Part shown: piece after piece, positions 53,364 through 62,639 of the stretch | How positions within the stretch are numbered: the stretch's first letter is position 1 | How the letters are laid out: every line of letters starts with the position of its first letter | Source of the DNA: Verrucomicrobiaceae bacterium UBA7681 | GTDB taxonomy: Bacteria; Verrucomicrobiota; Verrucomicrobiia; Verrucomicrobiales; Verrucomicrobiaceae | DNA length: 64,000 nt | Direction of reading: 5' to 3' | Assembly (NCBI GenBank): GCA_002482965.1 | Contig: DLGZ01000053.1 | Location: 36,234-100,233, forward strand | Position numbers and translations under genes: made by a program | Notes under the pieces: model-generated | Told to the model about the DNA's origin: nothing | The model's input: only the letters and a program-made list of their open reading frames with translations | The model's database searches: none

Positions 53364-54269
53364 CTATTTTATCCGAGCGATCACAGCGCGATGTGCAGTT
53401 TCTTGCAAAAATTGGGCGTCTTTTGGATCGAGTCCCTTGGGAGCGAAGGTGTTGCCCACGGCGCTCTCGCCAAAGAGGACTTCATACCAGACGCAGGCGC
53501 CCAGGTATTCGCCGGCCATGTTGGCGTGGTGGCCGTCCATGCTGAGCGCTATTTTGCCGCCGTTTTTGGGCTTGGCCCAGCGCCAGCCGACGTGCAATGA
53601 GTGTGTCTGATTCGGCAATTCGGGCTGTTTGGCGGCCTTGGGATTGAAGGTGGTGTCGGTTTGATAGGCCCAGCTCGGATCGGTGTCCGCGAGATGGAAA
53701 GCATCGCCGGTTGGGATGATGCGGGCACCGAATTCTGCGGCGATTTTGTCGTAAGCTGAGCGCAGGCCGGTGAACATTTCTTCCTGTGACTGGGGTTCGC
53801 CCGGTTTGATGAAACGTGGATCGTCTTTGCGGTATTCCCAGGTTTCATGCACGAGCAGCTTTGCCTGCGGCGCGTGTTGGGTGATGTAGTCACGCAACCA
53901 GCCGGCATAGGGCTGATAGGTGGCGAAGTCGTGGCTCTTGATGCTGGCCTGCTGGACGGTGACGTAGTCCCACTTTTGCAGTTCGAGGTTTTCCTTCAAG
54001 CCACGGCCATTGGTGTAGAGACCGGCTTTGTCCTTGGGATCGGCTTCATGCTTCTGTGCTTTTTCGGCGTGCACTTGAAATGAAGCGCCGCCGATGACGA
54101 GAGGCTGATGAATGAGCGTGTGCCCGCCTGCTTTCGCCAGATCACCGAGATAATGCGTGGCATTGGCGGAGAAGCTGTTGCCGATGGTGAGGAGCTTGAC
54201 CGTTTTGGCCTCGCCCGCGAAGGACGAGACGCAAAACAGCAGTGCAGCGATCAGAGCGAGCGCTTTCAT
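53364..54269 (-). CDS. DUF4886 SGNH/GDSL-like hydrolase
   Basis: 301 residues from the ATG at 54269, giving a signal peptide (MKALALIAALLFCVSSFA). The nucleophile block TVKLLTIGNSFSANATHYL and the later SMDGHHANMAGEYLGACVWYE block (catalytic Asp-x-x-His) fit SGNH hydrolases; DUF4886 is the matching family. It could remove acyl groups from polysaccharides. It starts 13 nt after the YlbF-like stop. In-frame starts further upstream (54347) would overlap the YlbF-like gene and are unlikely. Confidence 0.8.
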   Translation of the reverse strand: MKALALIAALLFCVSSFAGEAKTVKLLTIGNSFSANATHYLGDLAKAGGHTLIHQPLVIGGASFQVHAEKAQKHEADPKDKAGLYTNGRGLKENLELQKWDYVTVQQASIKSHDFATYQPYAGWLRDYITQHAPQAKLLVHETWEYRKDDPRFIKPGEPQSQEEMFTGLRSAYDKIAAEFGARIIPTGDAFHLADTDPSWAYQTDTTFNPKAAKQPELPNQTHSLHVGWRWAKPKNGGKIALSMDGHHANMAGEYLGACVWYEVLFGESAVGNTFAPKGLDPKDAQFLQETAHRAVIARIK

Positions 54270-54282
54270 AGGCAGCCTTTGA

Positions 54283-54684
54283 TTAGTGGCAGCCGCAGCC
54301 TTCGCCACAGCCTTTGGAGAAGACTTCTGCTTCGGCAGGCACTTCACCGCGTTCGAGGCTTTTGCCGACGAAGCTGGTCACCACTTCAGCGATGCCGCGC
54401 AGCACGTCCTGGGCTTCGATGAAGCTGAGGATGGCGGTGTTGGCATCGCACTGGTCCTGAAGTTCGGTGAAGCGGCCGACTTCATCGCCGGTGGGTTCTT
54501 CGCCGTTGTGCTGCTTCTGGTGCAAGGCGCGGCCAAGGGTGGCCATCTCGCGGTAGAGTGACACTGCCGATTCATTGGCGAGGAAGGCTTCCGCTTTTTC
54601 GCGGGCACTTTTCACGTCGCTGTCGGCCACGAGGGTTTCGCACAGTTCGACGATCTTGGATTTGATTTGGGGGGATGCGTTCAT
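54283..54684 (-). CDS. YlbF/YmcA family protein with Cys-rich tail
   Basis: 133 residues, helical, no signal peptide. The pattern (KAEAFLANESAVSLYREMATLGRALHQKQHNG, then LQDQCDANTAILSFIEAQDVLRGI) matches the YlbF/YmcA family, whose Bacillus members form a complex with YaaT that bears iron-sulfur clusters and affects RNA processing. The C-terminal GCGEGCGCH tail is a plausible metal or Fe-S ligand. Its place among exported glycan enzymes is unusual. Start ATG at 54684. Confidence 0.75.
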   Translation of the reverse strand: MNASPQIKSKIVELCETLVADSDVKSAREKAEAFLANESAVSLYREMATLGRALHQKQHNGEEPTGDEVGRFTELQDQCDANTAILSFIEAQDVLRGIAEVVTSFVGKSLERGEVPAEAEVFSKGCGEGCGCH

Positions 54685-54737
54685 GGGGGTGCGAAATTAG
54701 GCCGGAATAGCCGATTCAAAGGGAAAAGTCGGACTAT

Positions 54738-55451
54738 TTACCATGCACGCGCCGCTGCGAGATTGCGTTTGAAGCCCTCCCGCACCAGGGAGAGGTCGGA
54801 ATCCATGGCAATCCAGGTGAAGTCGAGAGCCTTGAGCTTCTCCTTGTCATCGGCATGGCGCACGAGGATGCCGCAGCCTTTGGCGTGGTCATTGGCCGCT
54901 TTGACGATGCTGTTTACGCAGTCGTCGTAGCTGCGGGGAGACTGCTGCGCCTTGAGGTCGAAGGAAAGATCGGCAGGGCCGATGAAGAGTGCGTCGATGC
55001 CCTCCACGGCGGCGATTTGATCGGCATTCGCCACCGCCTCGGCGGTTTCGATCTGGGCGAGGATGATCGGCTTGGGCATTTCGCCGTCTGGAAGACGCAT
55101 GCCGTAACCATAGGCACGCACGGTGCGTGACACGCCGCGATGGCCCTGCGGGGGATAATAGGCCGCGTCCACACAATGCCGTGCCTCCGCGACTGTGTTC
55201 ACATGCGGGACCATGATGCCCTGCGCGCCCCAGTCAAGCACGCGAGCTATCAGATCTGGATGCGGAGCACTCACACGCACGATGGCGAGGGTGTCGCTGC
55301 CCCGAAGAGCGCGCAGTTGATCTGGCAGCGCGGCTTCGGATTCGCAGCCGTGTTCCAAGTCGATCAAAACCCAGTCGAAGCCGCACTCGGCGGCGAGTTC
55401 AGTGACCGCAGGTGAACCGATTGAAAGAAAGGTGCCGATGTGAGTTTTCAT
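54738..55451 (-). CDS. HpcH/HpaI-type aldolase
   Basis: 237 residues. Class II aldolase of the HpcH/HpaI family: VLIDLEHG (30-35) with the catalytic His34, IVRVSAPHPDLIARVLDWGAQGIMVPHV, AQIETAEAV and GPADLSFDL. It cleaves 2-keto-3-deoxy sugar acids or similar substrates to pyruvate and an aldehyde, using a divalent metal, in the cytoplasm. Its ATG overlaps the phosphotransferase stop by ATGA, so the two are coupled. Confidence 0.88.
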   Translation of the reverse strand: MKTHIGTFLSIGSPAVTELAAECGFDWVLIDLEHGCESEAALPDQLRALRGSDTLAIVRVSAPHPDLIARVLDWGAQGIMVPHVNTVAEARHCVDAAYYPPQGHRGVSRTVRAYGYGMRLPDGEMPKPIILAQIETAEAVANADQIAAVEGIDALFIGPADLSFDLKAQQSPRSYDDCVNSIVKAANDHAKGCGILVRHADDKEKLKALDFTWIAMDSDLSLVREGFKRNLAAARAW

Positions 55452-56518
55452 GGTCGAAGAATGTCGATGCTGCTGGAGTTGCGCAAGCCCTGCAAGGCGA
55501 GGTCGAGACGTGAATGGGTGAATTCGCGCAGCGACTGGCCGGAGGTGCCGGATGAGATGAGGAAGAAGCCGTCGTCACGATCGAAGTAGCCTGCGCCGAC
55601 GCGGATGACGGCTTTGACGATCATGTTGCGCAGCAGGTGCAGCCAGAAGCGGCGCAGATGCTCGGAGGGCAAGGAGCGGATGCTTTGGTAGCCTTCGAAA
55701 GCGCGGCGCAGAAAGACCTCATCGTGGAAGCAGGCGAGGAGTGAGAGGTCGTCCATGGGATCCCCGCTGATGGCGTCGTCGAAGTCGATGAAGGCGTCGA
55801 TGTGGTTTTCGCTGCCGAGGATGTTCCAGAGGGCGAGGTCTTTGTGGACGAAGCAGCCGGTGTCGAGCTGGAGGAGCGACTGGTGGTTCTCGATTTCGGC
55901 GAGGATTTCAGCGCTCTGTGGCTGAGTGAGGAAACCGCGGGTGACGAGGAAGGCCAGATGCTGATCGAGCCGAAGATGGAAGTAGCCGGCGTAGGTGGCG
56001 TGATAGCCGCGCATGGATTCATCGAGGATGCCAAAGCCCGGCAGCGTGATCTGCTGCCACTGCGCTACTGCTGCGCCGATATCGAAGGCGATGCGGGGCA
56101 CATCGAGGCAGCCTTGTTTATGCCAGTGATTGAGATCAGGGGCGGAGATACGCTCCAGCGCCTGCCAGGCGAAGGGGACACGGGAGCGCGTGGCATCGCA
56201 GGCATAGACTCGCGGCGTCATCACTCCGGCCTCACGCACACGCCCCAGCAAGGCTGACTCCACGGCAAGCTGGCCGTCCTTTTCAGGCCCGTTTTCGACA
56301 CGCATAAACATCGCCTGTCCGGCCACTCTGGCATTCCAGGTGAGGTGATTGCCCTGACCGATTCCGGTGCTCAGCTCAACGACTTGCGTGACGAAGTGCC
56401 GCTGCAAAACCTCGTGAAGCTGCTGTTCGATCTCAGCGTCCGCCTCCCCACGCGTCTGCGTGCCATGAAATGCCGCAGGGCGATCGCATTTCCAGTAGTA
56501 GATGTTCTGTCGGCTCAT
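55448..56518 (-). CDS. Aminoglycoside phosphotransferase-like kinase
   Basis: 356 residues, no signal peptide. APH/choline-kinase-like catalytic motifs: CFVHKDLALWNILG (catalytic Asp and Asn) and AFIDFDDAISGDPMDDLSLL. It probably phosphorylates a small molecule such as a sugar; antibiotic resistance is not implied. Coupled by overlap to the aldolase, which suggests kinase and aldolase act on the same sugar or sugar acid. Confidence 0.8.
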   Translation of the reverse strand: MSRQNIYYWKCDRPAAFHGTQTRGEADAEIEQQLHEVLQRHFVTQVVELSTGIGQGNHLTWNARVAGQAMFMRVENGPEKDGQLAVESALLGRVREAGVMTPRVYACDATRSRVPFAWQALERISAPDLNHWHKQGCLDVPRIAFDIGAAVAQWQQITLPGFGILDESMRGYHATYAGYFHLRLDQHLAFLVTRGFLTQPQSAEILAEIENHQSLLQLDTGCFVHKDLALWNILGSENHIDAFIDFDDAISGDPMDDLSLLACFHDEVFLRRAFEGYQSIRSLPSEHLRRFWLHLLRNMIVKAVIRVGAGYFDRDDGFFLISSGTSGQSLREFTHSRLDLALQGLRNSSSIDILRP

Positions 56519-56534
56519 GAATATGTAACCTCAA

Positions 56535-57395
56535 TCATGCCCAATGAGCAGCCGCAAGGCTCTGCATCATTGCATCCAGTGTTTGTAGAGATGGATCTAT
56601 TTCCTGCACGTGAGCCTCCAGCCAGCGTTTGCCATCGGCCTCATAGCGCTCGAATGAATTCGACAGATCGGCGTAGTTCTCTGTGCTTCGCCCGAGATGG
56701 CTCTTGTCATCGCTGGTTGGAAGTCCGGGCAAGTTTACCGGGAAGGTGGCGATGATCTGGCAAGAGTTGTCATCCGACATGCCGAGAAACAGGTAATGCA
56801 GTTCTCCCAATCGCATCAACTCTGGCTCGATGGTCCACTGTGCGAGCAACCGGACACCATGACCGCCGGTGAAATCCATCCTGCGCTTCAAGCATATGAA
56901 TGTGAGCGATGCATCCATGTATCCCGGAGAAAGAACTCGATCATCATGAATTAGCGCCTGATCCATATCTTCACGCATGGTTTTCAGCAATGCAGCTGCC
57001 TTTGTTTCCTCATGCACTCCATTGGTGAAAGCGGCGGCCCACTCGCTTGCCTTGTGAATGAGGATTTGTGGTGCAGTCGAATCATCTCCCGCGTTTTTTT
57101 GATCAAAACGGACTCCCTCTGGCAAAGCAGAAGGGAATCTCAGCGCCCAATGTTGAGGTCTGCAACCATAACTGGGTTTCAACCTATTACGCTTGTTCTC
57201 CTGGTAGTCCTCCCATGCTTCACGATTGTATAGCGGCTGGATTGGCACATTTTCAATGATCGCTGTCCTGCGCCATTCGGTAGGAATGGCAACAGCAAAT
57301 GGTCCTGCTTTCACCACAGTCTGGGTGGCTTGTGAAGTTTTGGAGCAGCCAGCGACCGCGGTCATTCCCAATTGTAGAAAATTTCGGCGTTTCAT
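56535..57395 (-). CDS. Lipoprotein of unknown function
   Basis: 286 residues from the ATG at 57395. The start MKRRNFLQLGMTAVAGCS combines a Tat-like RR pair with a lipobox ending at Cys16. The mature protein has no recognised domain; it contains WRRTAIIENVPIQPLYN, LMRLGELHYLFLG and a final Ser-Ala-rich stretch. Base composition looks lower in GC than its neighbours, possibly indicating transfer. Longer in-frame starts (57530, 57419) overlap the upstream symporter gene. Probably envelope-located. Confidence 0.65.
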   Translation of the reverse strand: MKRRNFLQLGMTAVAGCSKTSQATQTVVKAGPFAVAIPTEWRRTAIIENVPIQPLYNREAWEDYQENKRNRLKPSYGCRPQHWALRFPSALPEGVRFDQKNAGDDSTAPQILIHKASEWAAAFTNGVHEETKAAALLKTMREDMDQALIHDDRVLSPGYMDASLTFICLKRRMDFTGGHGVRLLAQWTIEPELMRLGELHYLFLGMSDDNSCQIIATFPVNLPGLPTSDDKSHLGRSTENYADLSNSFERYEADGKRWLEAHVQEIDPSLQTLDAMMQSLAAAHWA

Positions 57396-57411
57396 AAGAT
57401 GAAGAGCCTTT

Positions 57412-58344
57412 TCATGCATCTGGCTTGCGGCGCTTCCACCAGGCGGCAATGAACCCGCCGACGATGTTTTGCATGACGCCGCTGAAGACCGAGGCGGCGG
57501 CGGCGAGTGGCATGGTGGGGAAATGCTCACGGGCGAGCGCGGCTGCCATGCCGCCGTTTTGCATACCTACCTCGATGCTCACGGTGCGGGCTATGGATTC
57601 GGGATAACGGAGCACTTTGGGGATGATGTAACCGACCGTGAAACCAATGACATGCAGCAAGAAGGCAGCGAGGGCCAGACGGCCAAAATTGGAAGCGATG
57701 GAATCGGCGCTGGCGGCCACGATGCCACCGCTCACCAGGGTGAAAGCCAGCACGGCGACGGTGGGACCGCAGGCCCCGATTTTGTCAGCGGTGCGCGGCA
57801 GCTTCCAACGAATGAGTACACCGAGCACGACAGGAGCAACGGTGAGCTGCAAGGCTGACAAGCACAGTCCCCAGGCATCCACCGGCACATATTGTCCGGC
57901 CAGCGCCTGGGTCCACATGGGGGTGAAGAAGAAGGCCAGCAGCGTCGATGCGAGAGTGAGCACCACGGAAAGCGCGACGTTCGCGCGAGCGAGGTAGCTG
58001 ATCATGTTGGATGCCATGCCGCCGGGACAGCTGGCCACAAGTATGATGCCCACCGCGAGGCTGGGCTCAAGTTTCAACACGGTGGCAATCAGCCAGCCGA
58101 TGAGAGGCATGACGGTGTACTGCGCGGCGAAGCCCAAAGCCACGCAGCCGGGCATGCGTACGATGGCTTTGAAGTCGTCAACGCTGAGCGTAAGCCCCAT
58201 GCCGAGCATGGAGGCCGCGAGTGACCAGAAGATCCACGGCTTGTCGAACCATATCATGGTCTGCGGCATGAAGAAGGCGAGAGCCGCGAGGCTCACGAGC
58301 CACACGGGATAGAGATTGTTAAACCAGTTGAAGAAGCGGATCAT
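57412..58344 (-). CDS. Bile acid:sodium symporter (BASS) family transporter
   Basis: 310 residues from the ATG at 58344 (MIRFFNWFNNLYPVW). About nine or ten helices with family motifs: MLGMGLTLSVDDFKAIV, LVASCPGGMASNMISYLARANVALS and EVGMQNGGMAAALA. It imports organic anions with Na+; bile acids are not the likely natural substrate here. It lies 31 nt after the sialidase-like gene, so a product of that enzyme could be its cargo. The upstream in-frame start at 58404 would overlap the sialidase gene. Confidence 0.9.
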   Translation of the reverse strand: MIRFFNWFNNLYPVWLVSLAALAFFMPQTMIWFDKPWIFWSLAASMLGMGLTLSVDDFKAIVRMPGCVALGFAAQYTVMPLIGWLIATVLKLEPSLAVGIILVASCPGGMASNMISYLARANVALSVVLTLASTLLAFFFTPMWTQALAGQYVPVDAWGLCLSALQLTVAPVVLGVLIRWKLPRTADKIGACGPTVAVLAFTLVSGGIVAASADSIASNFGRLALAAFLLHVIGFTVGYIIPKVLRYPESIARTVSIEVGMQNGGMAAALAREHFPTMPLAAAASVFSGVMQNIVGGFIAAWWKRRKPDA

Positions 58345-58375
58345 ATTTGGTGATACCAAGTGGGCGAGGGTGGGA

Positions 58376-61021
58376 TCAAGGATGGATTTCGCGCAGGGCG
58401 ACACCGGGGCCGGTGATCAGCAGCACGAGCTTCTTGAAATGCAGTTGTTCACCCGCCTTGACCTCTTTGCGATACAAGCTCACGCGATTAACTTCACCGG
58501 GGAAAAGCTGCACCTCGGGTGAGTCCACCTTTGTGAAACCGGCGTTCTGGAGCGCGGTCTCCTGACTTGCGGCATGGAGGCGAGGTGATGGTGAGAGTGC
58601 GTAAAGCGTGCCCGGGTGAGCGACCTGCACGTCGATCTTTTCAATGCCGGTGCGGAGAAACGGCAAACCGCTGATCTGCTCGAACATGGCCTCGATCACA
58701 TAGTCACGGTCTGTGAAGAGCTTTATGCCCGGCTTCATGACTGCAGCCTCCTCCGAAGGCGCAGGCCAGACGAGGCGCTTTTGATCTGTCTGCGGTTCGA
58801 ACTTGCCCAGGTCTTCGAGTTTGCCAAACATGATGCGTTCCTTGCGGCTCTGATCTTTGTCGCCCTGCGTCACGACGAGCCAGATCACACCTTCGTGTTC
58901 GTGGAAGGTGGGGTATTGGAAGGATTTCGGCGTCTCGAAGCGGTATTTGCGTTCCCACGATTTGCCATCGCGCGAGACGTCCACATTGAAGACGCTGCGG
59001 CCCACGCCCTGGATGCGGGTGGACTCCTGCCAGCCGAGGTAATAGACGCCACCGAATTTGTCGAAGGTGGGCTTCGAATTCGCGCCGTTCGGCACGATGG
59101 GCAGCGGCTTGCCCGTGCTCCACGTTTTACCATCGGCGCTGGTGGTGAAGTGGTAGTTGCCTTTGTCATTGCGGCAGATCGCCATCCAGGTGCCGTCGGG
59201 CAGGCGATTCACGGCTGATTCGCTCAAGGCCTCTGACTGCGGCTCATTGAAGTGGCCGAGGACTTCGAATGTGACGAGATCCTCATGCACCAGGGCCAGC
59301 GCGTTCTGTTTGCTGCTGAAGTTGTTCAGCGCGACGTAGGTCTTGCCGTCGAACTGCTTGAACGAATCAAAGATGAAGAAGGCTGAATCCGCCGCCTTCT
59401 TGGCAAAGCCCTGCGCTGCGGCGTCGGCATGAAAATACTGGGGCTGAAAATCGAAAGTGCCTGCTGCGGTCTTGAGCTTTGCCTTGTGGATCGTGGGCAA
59501 GAAGTCGCCGGACTTTAGATCGAAGTCGCGATACCACATCTGCGACTGCCGCTTGCCGGGATCTTCGCAGGTGAAGTAGCAGCGCAGGGTGTTTGCATCC
59601 TTCTGCAAGATGCGCGGGACGAAGCATGCGCCCACGGGGAGAGTTTCGTTTTCAAAGCGCTGTTCGCTCTTGGCAAAGTCGATCACTTTTTCCAGAGCGA
59701 GGGTCTTGAGGTTCATGATGGACAGCGTCGCGTAGATCTCCGGCCAGCCTGCATTCTCCCCTGCCCTGACATCATTGGATTCGGTGACGACGTAGGCCTT
59801 CTCGCCGACGCATACGAATTCGGCATCATGTGAGCCCTTCACGCGAGGCGCAGAGGTGTTGACGAGACGCTGCATGACGATGTCTCCCGCCAGCGCCGGG
59901 TCCCACTTGGCGGGGAGGATTTGGGGCTTGTCGAGCTTGCTGATGACTTGCTGCAAGCTCACTGCGCCGGAGGCATTTTTCCCAGCGAGGACGTCTTCTT
60001 CGCGGAACTTCGCGAGGAGGATTTCGCCATCGCCCTGGCGGTCGCGATCATAGGTGATCCAGATGAGGCCATCGCGATCCTGCACGCCATCGGGATAGGA
60101 GACGCCTTTGCGTTCATCCAGCAAGAGGCCTTCGTTCCAGGTCAGGCCATCGTCTGTGGAGATCTGGGCGGTGAGGTGGCTGCGGGTGCGGCCGGTGAAG
60201 CCGTGATGGTTTATCAGGACCAGATTGCCGGAGGCGAGGCGGCGGATGAAGAAACGTGAACCCGGATTGGCGATGGTGCTGGCTTTGGCTTCAGTCCAGG
60301 TGCGGCCTTTGTCTGACGAATGGCTTTCCCACAGGAAGCCGCCGCCGGTGCGGGTGAGCAACCAGAGGCGGCCGTCTTTGAGTTCGGTGATCATACACTC
60401 CAGCGCCCATTCGGGGGCATTGAGGGCACCATGGAGTTTCCAGGTTTTGCCTTCATCGGTGGAGATGCCGACGCCTTGAAGCTGCTTTGGCCCGGCGAAC
60501 CAGGCGTGCACTGGCTCGGTGGCATGAGTGACGGGCATGATCCATTCGCCGGTGGAAAGCACGGTTGGCTTGTTCATGCGGAAGGCGTACGGACCTTCGT
60601 AGCCCACGCGAAACTCAGGACCGAAGACTGGAGGTGTGGCGTCGGGGTCTTCACAAATGCGGGCATGGGCGTCATGCACGGCGCTGTCTTTGTTGCCGCG
60701 ATTGAAGATGTACCAGAGACGGCCTTTGGGGTCGATCCACAGTGTGGGGTCAAAGCAGCGCGTGCCTTTGGAGGGCTCAGCCATGACTTGAGGAGGCGTG
60801 AAGGTCTTCGCCTGATCATCGCTGTAGCAGAGCAGCACGATGTTTTCTGGCGACGGCTCCTTAGGGCCACCGGTGAACCAGGATGAAAATACGCGCCCTT
60901 TGGCGGTGCGTTCGAGTCCGGGGATGCCCTGCCAGGTGCGATGAGGTTCGCCGAAGGGCTCGACGGCACAGGCACATGTCGTGACGAGGGAAAGAAGTAA
61001 GCAAAGCTGGCGGAGAATCAT
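58376..61021 (-). CDS. Exported sialidase-like (BNR-repeat) protein, double domain
   Basis: 881 residues with a signal peptide (about 1-18). Two BNR-type beta-propeller regions (about 25-360 and 390-720) show Asp-box-like turns such as STDEGKTWKL, SSDKGRTWTE, STDDGLTWNE, TSADGKTWST and SRDGKSWER. A separate C-terminal beta domain (about 730-881) follows. The Arg triad of true sialidases cannot be confirmed, so another glycosidase or lectin role is possible. It is the first gene of the 17-kb locus and is divergent from pepD across 151 nt containing a palindrome. Confidence 0.8.
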   Translation of the reverse strand: MILRQLCLLLSLVTTCACAVEPFGEPHRTWQGIPGLERTAKGRVFSSWFTGGPKEPSPENIVLLCYSDDQAKTFTPPQVMAEPSKGTRCFDPTLWIDPKGRLWYIFNRGNKDSAVHDAHARICEDPDATPPVFGPEFRVGYEGPYAFRMNKPTVLSTGEWIMPVTHATEPVHAWFAGPKQLQGVGISTDEGKTWKLHGALNAPEWALECMITELKDGRLWLLTRTGGGFLWESHSSDKGRTWTEAKASTIANPGSRFFIRRLASGNLVLINHHGFTGRTRSHLTAQISTDDGLTWNEGLLLDERKGVSYPDGVQDRDGLIWITYDRDRQGDGEILLAKFREEDVLAGKNASGAVSLQQVISKLDKPQILPAKWDPALAGDIVMQRLVNTSAPRVKGSHDAEFVCVGEKAYVVTESNDVRAGENAGWPEIYATLSIMNLKTLALEKVIDFAKSEQRFENETLPVGACFVPRILQKDANTLRCYFTCEDPGKRQSQMWYRDFDLKSGDFLPTIHKAKLKTAAGTFDFQPQYFHADAAAQGFAKKAADSAFFIFDSFKQFDGKTYVALNNFSSKQNALALVHEDLVTFEVLGHFNEPQSEALSESAVNRLPDGTWMAICRNDKGNYHFTTSADGKTWSTGKPLPIVPNGANSKPTFDKFGGVYYLGWQESTRIQGVGRSVFNVDVSRDGKSWERKYRFETPKSFQYPTFHEHEGVIWLVVTQGDKDQSRKERIMFGKLEDLGKFEPQTDQKRLVWPAPSEEAAVMKPGIKLFTDRDYVIEAMFEQISGLPFLRTGIEKIDVQVAHPGTLYALSPSPRLHAASQETALQNAGFTKVDSPEVQLFPGEVNRVSLYRKEVKAGEQLHFKKLVLLITGPGVALREIHP

Positions 61022-61075
61022 CGCCTTATTAAACGGGCTGCGCGATGGTATTTCGCTGTGGATCGGGCTGTCGTA

Positions 61076-61090
61076 GTGTTATGATACCAC
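61076..61090. promoter_or_regulatory. Palindrome between sialidase-like and pepD genes
   Basis: GTGTTATGATACCAC is a 15-bp palindrome with one mismatch pair in the 151-nt divergent gap. It could be the binding site of the LacI-family regulator encoded at 62640-63683, though its centre is not the usual CG. Confidence 0.35.
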
Positions 61091-61172
61091 CTCGTTGATT
61101 TTGCGACCGAACTTGCTTGAAGTGTCGTCGCATCCCACACAGCCTGATTCCATCTCCCATCGTATCCCTTTT

Positions 61173-62618
61173 ATGCCCACTTCTGATCTTCGCGCCCTCG
61201 AACCCAAGGCTCTCTGGAACTGTTTTGCCGATCTTAATGCCGTGCCTCGCCCTTCCAAGCGTGAGGAACGGGTCGTGGGATTCGTTCTGGGATTCGCCTC
61301 TAGCCATGGCCTTACGGCACAGCTCGACAGTGCCGGCAACGTGATCATCAAAAAGCCAGCGTCGTCGGACCGGCAGGATCGCCCAGCGGTGATCATGCAG
61401 GCGCATCTGGACATGGTGCACAAAGCCGGAGACGGGGTGACGTTTGATTTCGACAAGCAGGGAATCGACATGTGGGTGGATGGTGACTGGGTGCGGGCAC
61501 GTGGCACCACGCTCGGCGCGGACAATGGCCTTGGTGTCGCCGCGATCCTTGCGGTGCTGGCTGCGCAGGATTTGTCGCACCCTCCCATTGAGGCGCTTTT
61601 CACTCTGGATGAGGAGCAGGGCATGGGTGGTGCGCTGGGGCTGCAACCTGGACTGCTGACGGGGAAAACGATGCTGAATCTCGACTCTGAAGAAGACGAA
61701 ACTTTCACCATTGGCTGCGCTGGGGGAATCGACACGCTGGGGAGTTTTGAATACACCGAGGTGGCGCATGACTCGGCTTCGCCCGTGGTCGCCATCCAGA
61801 TCAGCGGCCTGCGCGGCGGGCATTCAGGTCTGCAGATTCACGAAGGACGTGCGAACGCGATCAAACTCATGACGCGCCTGCTCAGTGCGTGCGGTGAGGA
61901 TGTGGTGGCGCTCTCAACGATGCGAGGCGGCAGCGCGCGCAATGCCATCCCGGCTCAGTGCGTGGCACAGGTGGTGGTCTTGGATCAGGCTCGATTTGAT
62001 GAGAGCTTTGAGCGTGAAGCGGCTGGTATCCGCGAAGAGTTTAGCCTGATCGAACCCGGGCTGAACATCACCACGACACCGGTGAGTGCCAGCGTGCAAA
62101 CGATGAGCGCAGAGCAGCAGAAGTCTCTCGTCCTTGCCATGCAGGCCGTCGTGAATGGAGTCTATCGCATGAGTCCTGTGGTGCCCGGATTGGTGGAGGC
62201 CTCTTCAAATTTTTCCACCATCGAGCTTGGCAGCGGCAAGGCTGAGTGGAGCAGCCTGCAGCGCAGCTCGGTGGAGTCGAGCAAGGTCGATGTCTCACGC
62301 GCCTTCCGCGCGCCGTTTGAACTCATGGGTGCGAATGTTCGCTCAGGCGATCCTTATCCCGGCTGGAGCCCGAGCGCCACATCACCCATCCTGGACAAGA
62401 TGAAGAAGATCTACCGCGGACTTTTTGGGCATGAGGTCCAGGTGGGTGCCTGCCATGCCGGACTGGAGTGCGGGGTCATCAGCATCGCCTATCCGGATCT
62501 CGACATGATCTCCTTTGGTCCGAACATCCACGAGGCACATTCCGAAAAAGAATGTGCCAGCATTTCATCGGCACAAAAGTTCTGGAAGCTGCTGACGGCG
62601 ACGCTGGCGGACCTGTAG
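61173..62618 (+). CDS. pepD: Aminoacyl-histidine dipeptidase (PepD-type, M20)
   Basis: 481 residues from the ATG at 61173; the open frame from 61095 starts with TTG and adds a non-homologous leader. Di-zinc M20 motifs: MQAHLDMVH (His78, Asp80), GADNGLGVA (Asp117), LDEEQGMGGA (Glu147, Glu148) and the C-terminal FGPNIHEAHSEKE (His). Cytosolic; cleaves beta-Ala-His or other Xaa-His dipeptides. Full length for the family (about 485). Confidence 0.93.
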   Translation: MPTSDLRALEPKALWNCFADLNAVPRPSKREERVVGFVLGFASSHGLTAQLDSAGNVIIKKPASSDRQDRPAVIMQAHLDMVHKAGDGVTFDFDKQGIDMWVDGDWVRARGTTLGADNGLGVAAILAVLAAQDLSHPPIEALFTLDEEQGMGGALGLQPGLLTGKTMLNLDSEEDETFTIGCAGGIDTLGSFEYTEVAHDSASPVVAIQISGLRGGHSGLQIHEGRANAIKLMTRLLSACGEDVVALSTMRGGSARNAIPAQCVAQVVVLDQARFDESFEREAAGIREEFSLIEPGLNITTTPVSASVQTMSAEQQKSLVLAMQAVVNGVYRMSPVVPGLVEASSNFSTIELGSGKAEWSSLQRSSVESSKVDVSRAFRAPFELMGANVRSGDPYPGWSPSATSPILDKMKKIYRGLFGHEVQVGACHAGLECGVISIAYPDLDMISFGPNIHEAHSEKECASISSAQKFWKLLTATLADL

Positions 62619-62639
62619 CTTTGACTGCTGTTCAACACC

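Noticed and set aside
55448..56518. Antibiotic resistance by aminoglycoside phosphotransferase
   Set aside because: Motifs belong to the broad kinase superfamily; coupling to an aldolase argues for a metabolic role.
57412..58344. Bile acid transport
   Set aside because: The family name is historical; the environment suggested by the gene set makes another organic anion more likely.
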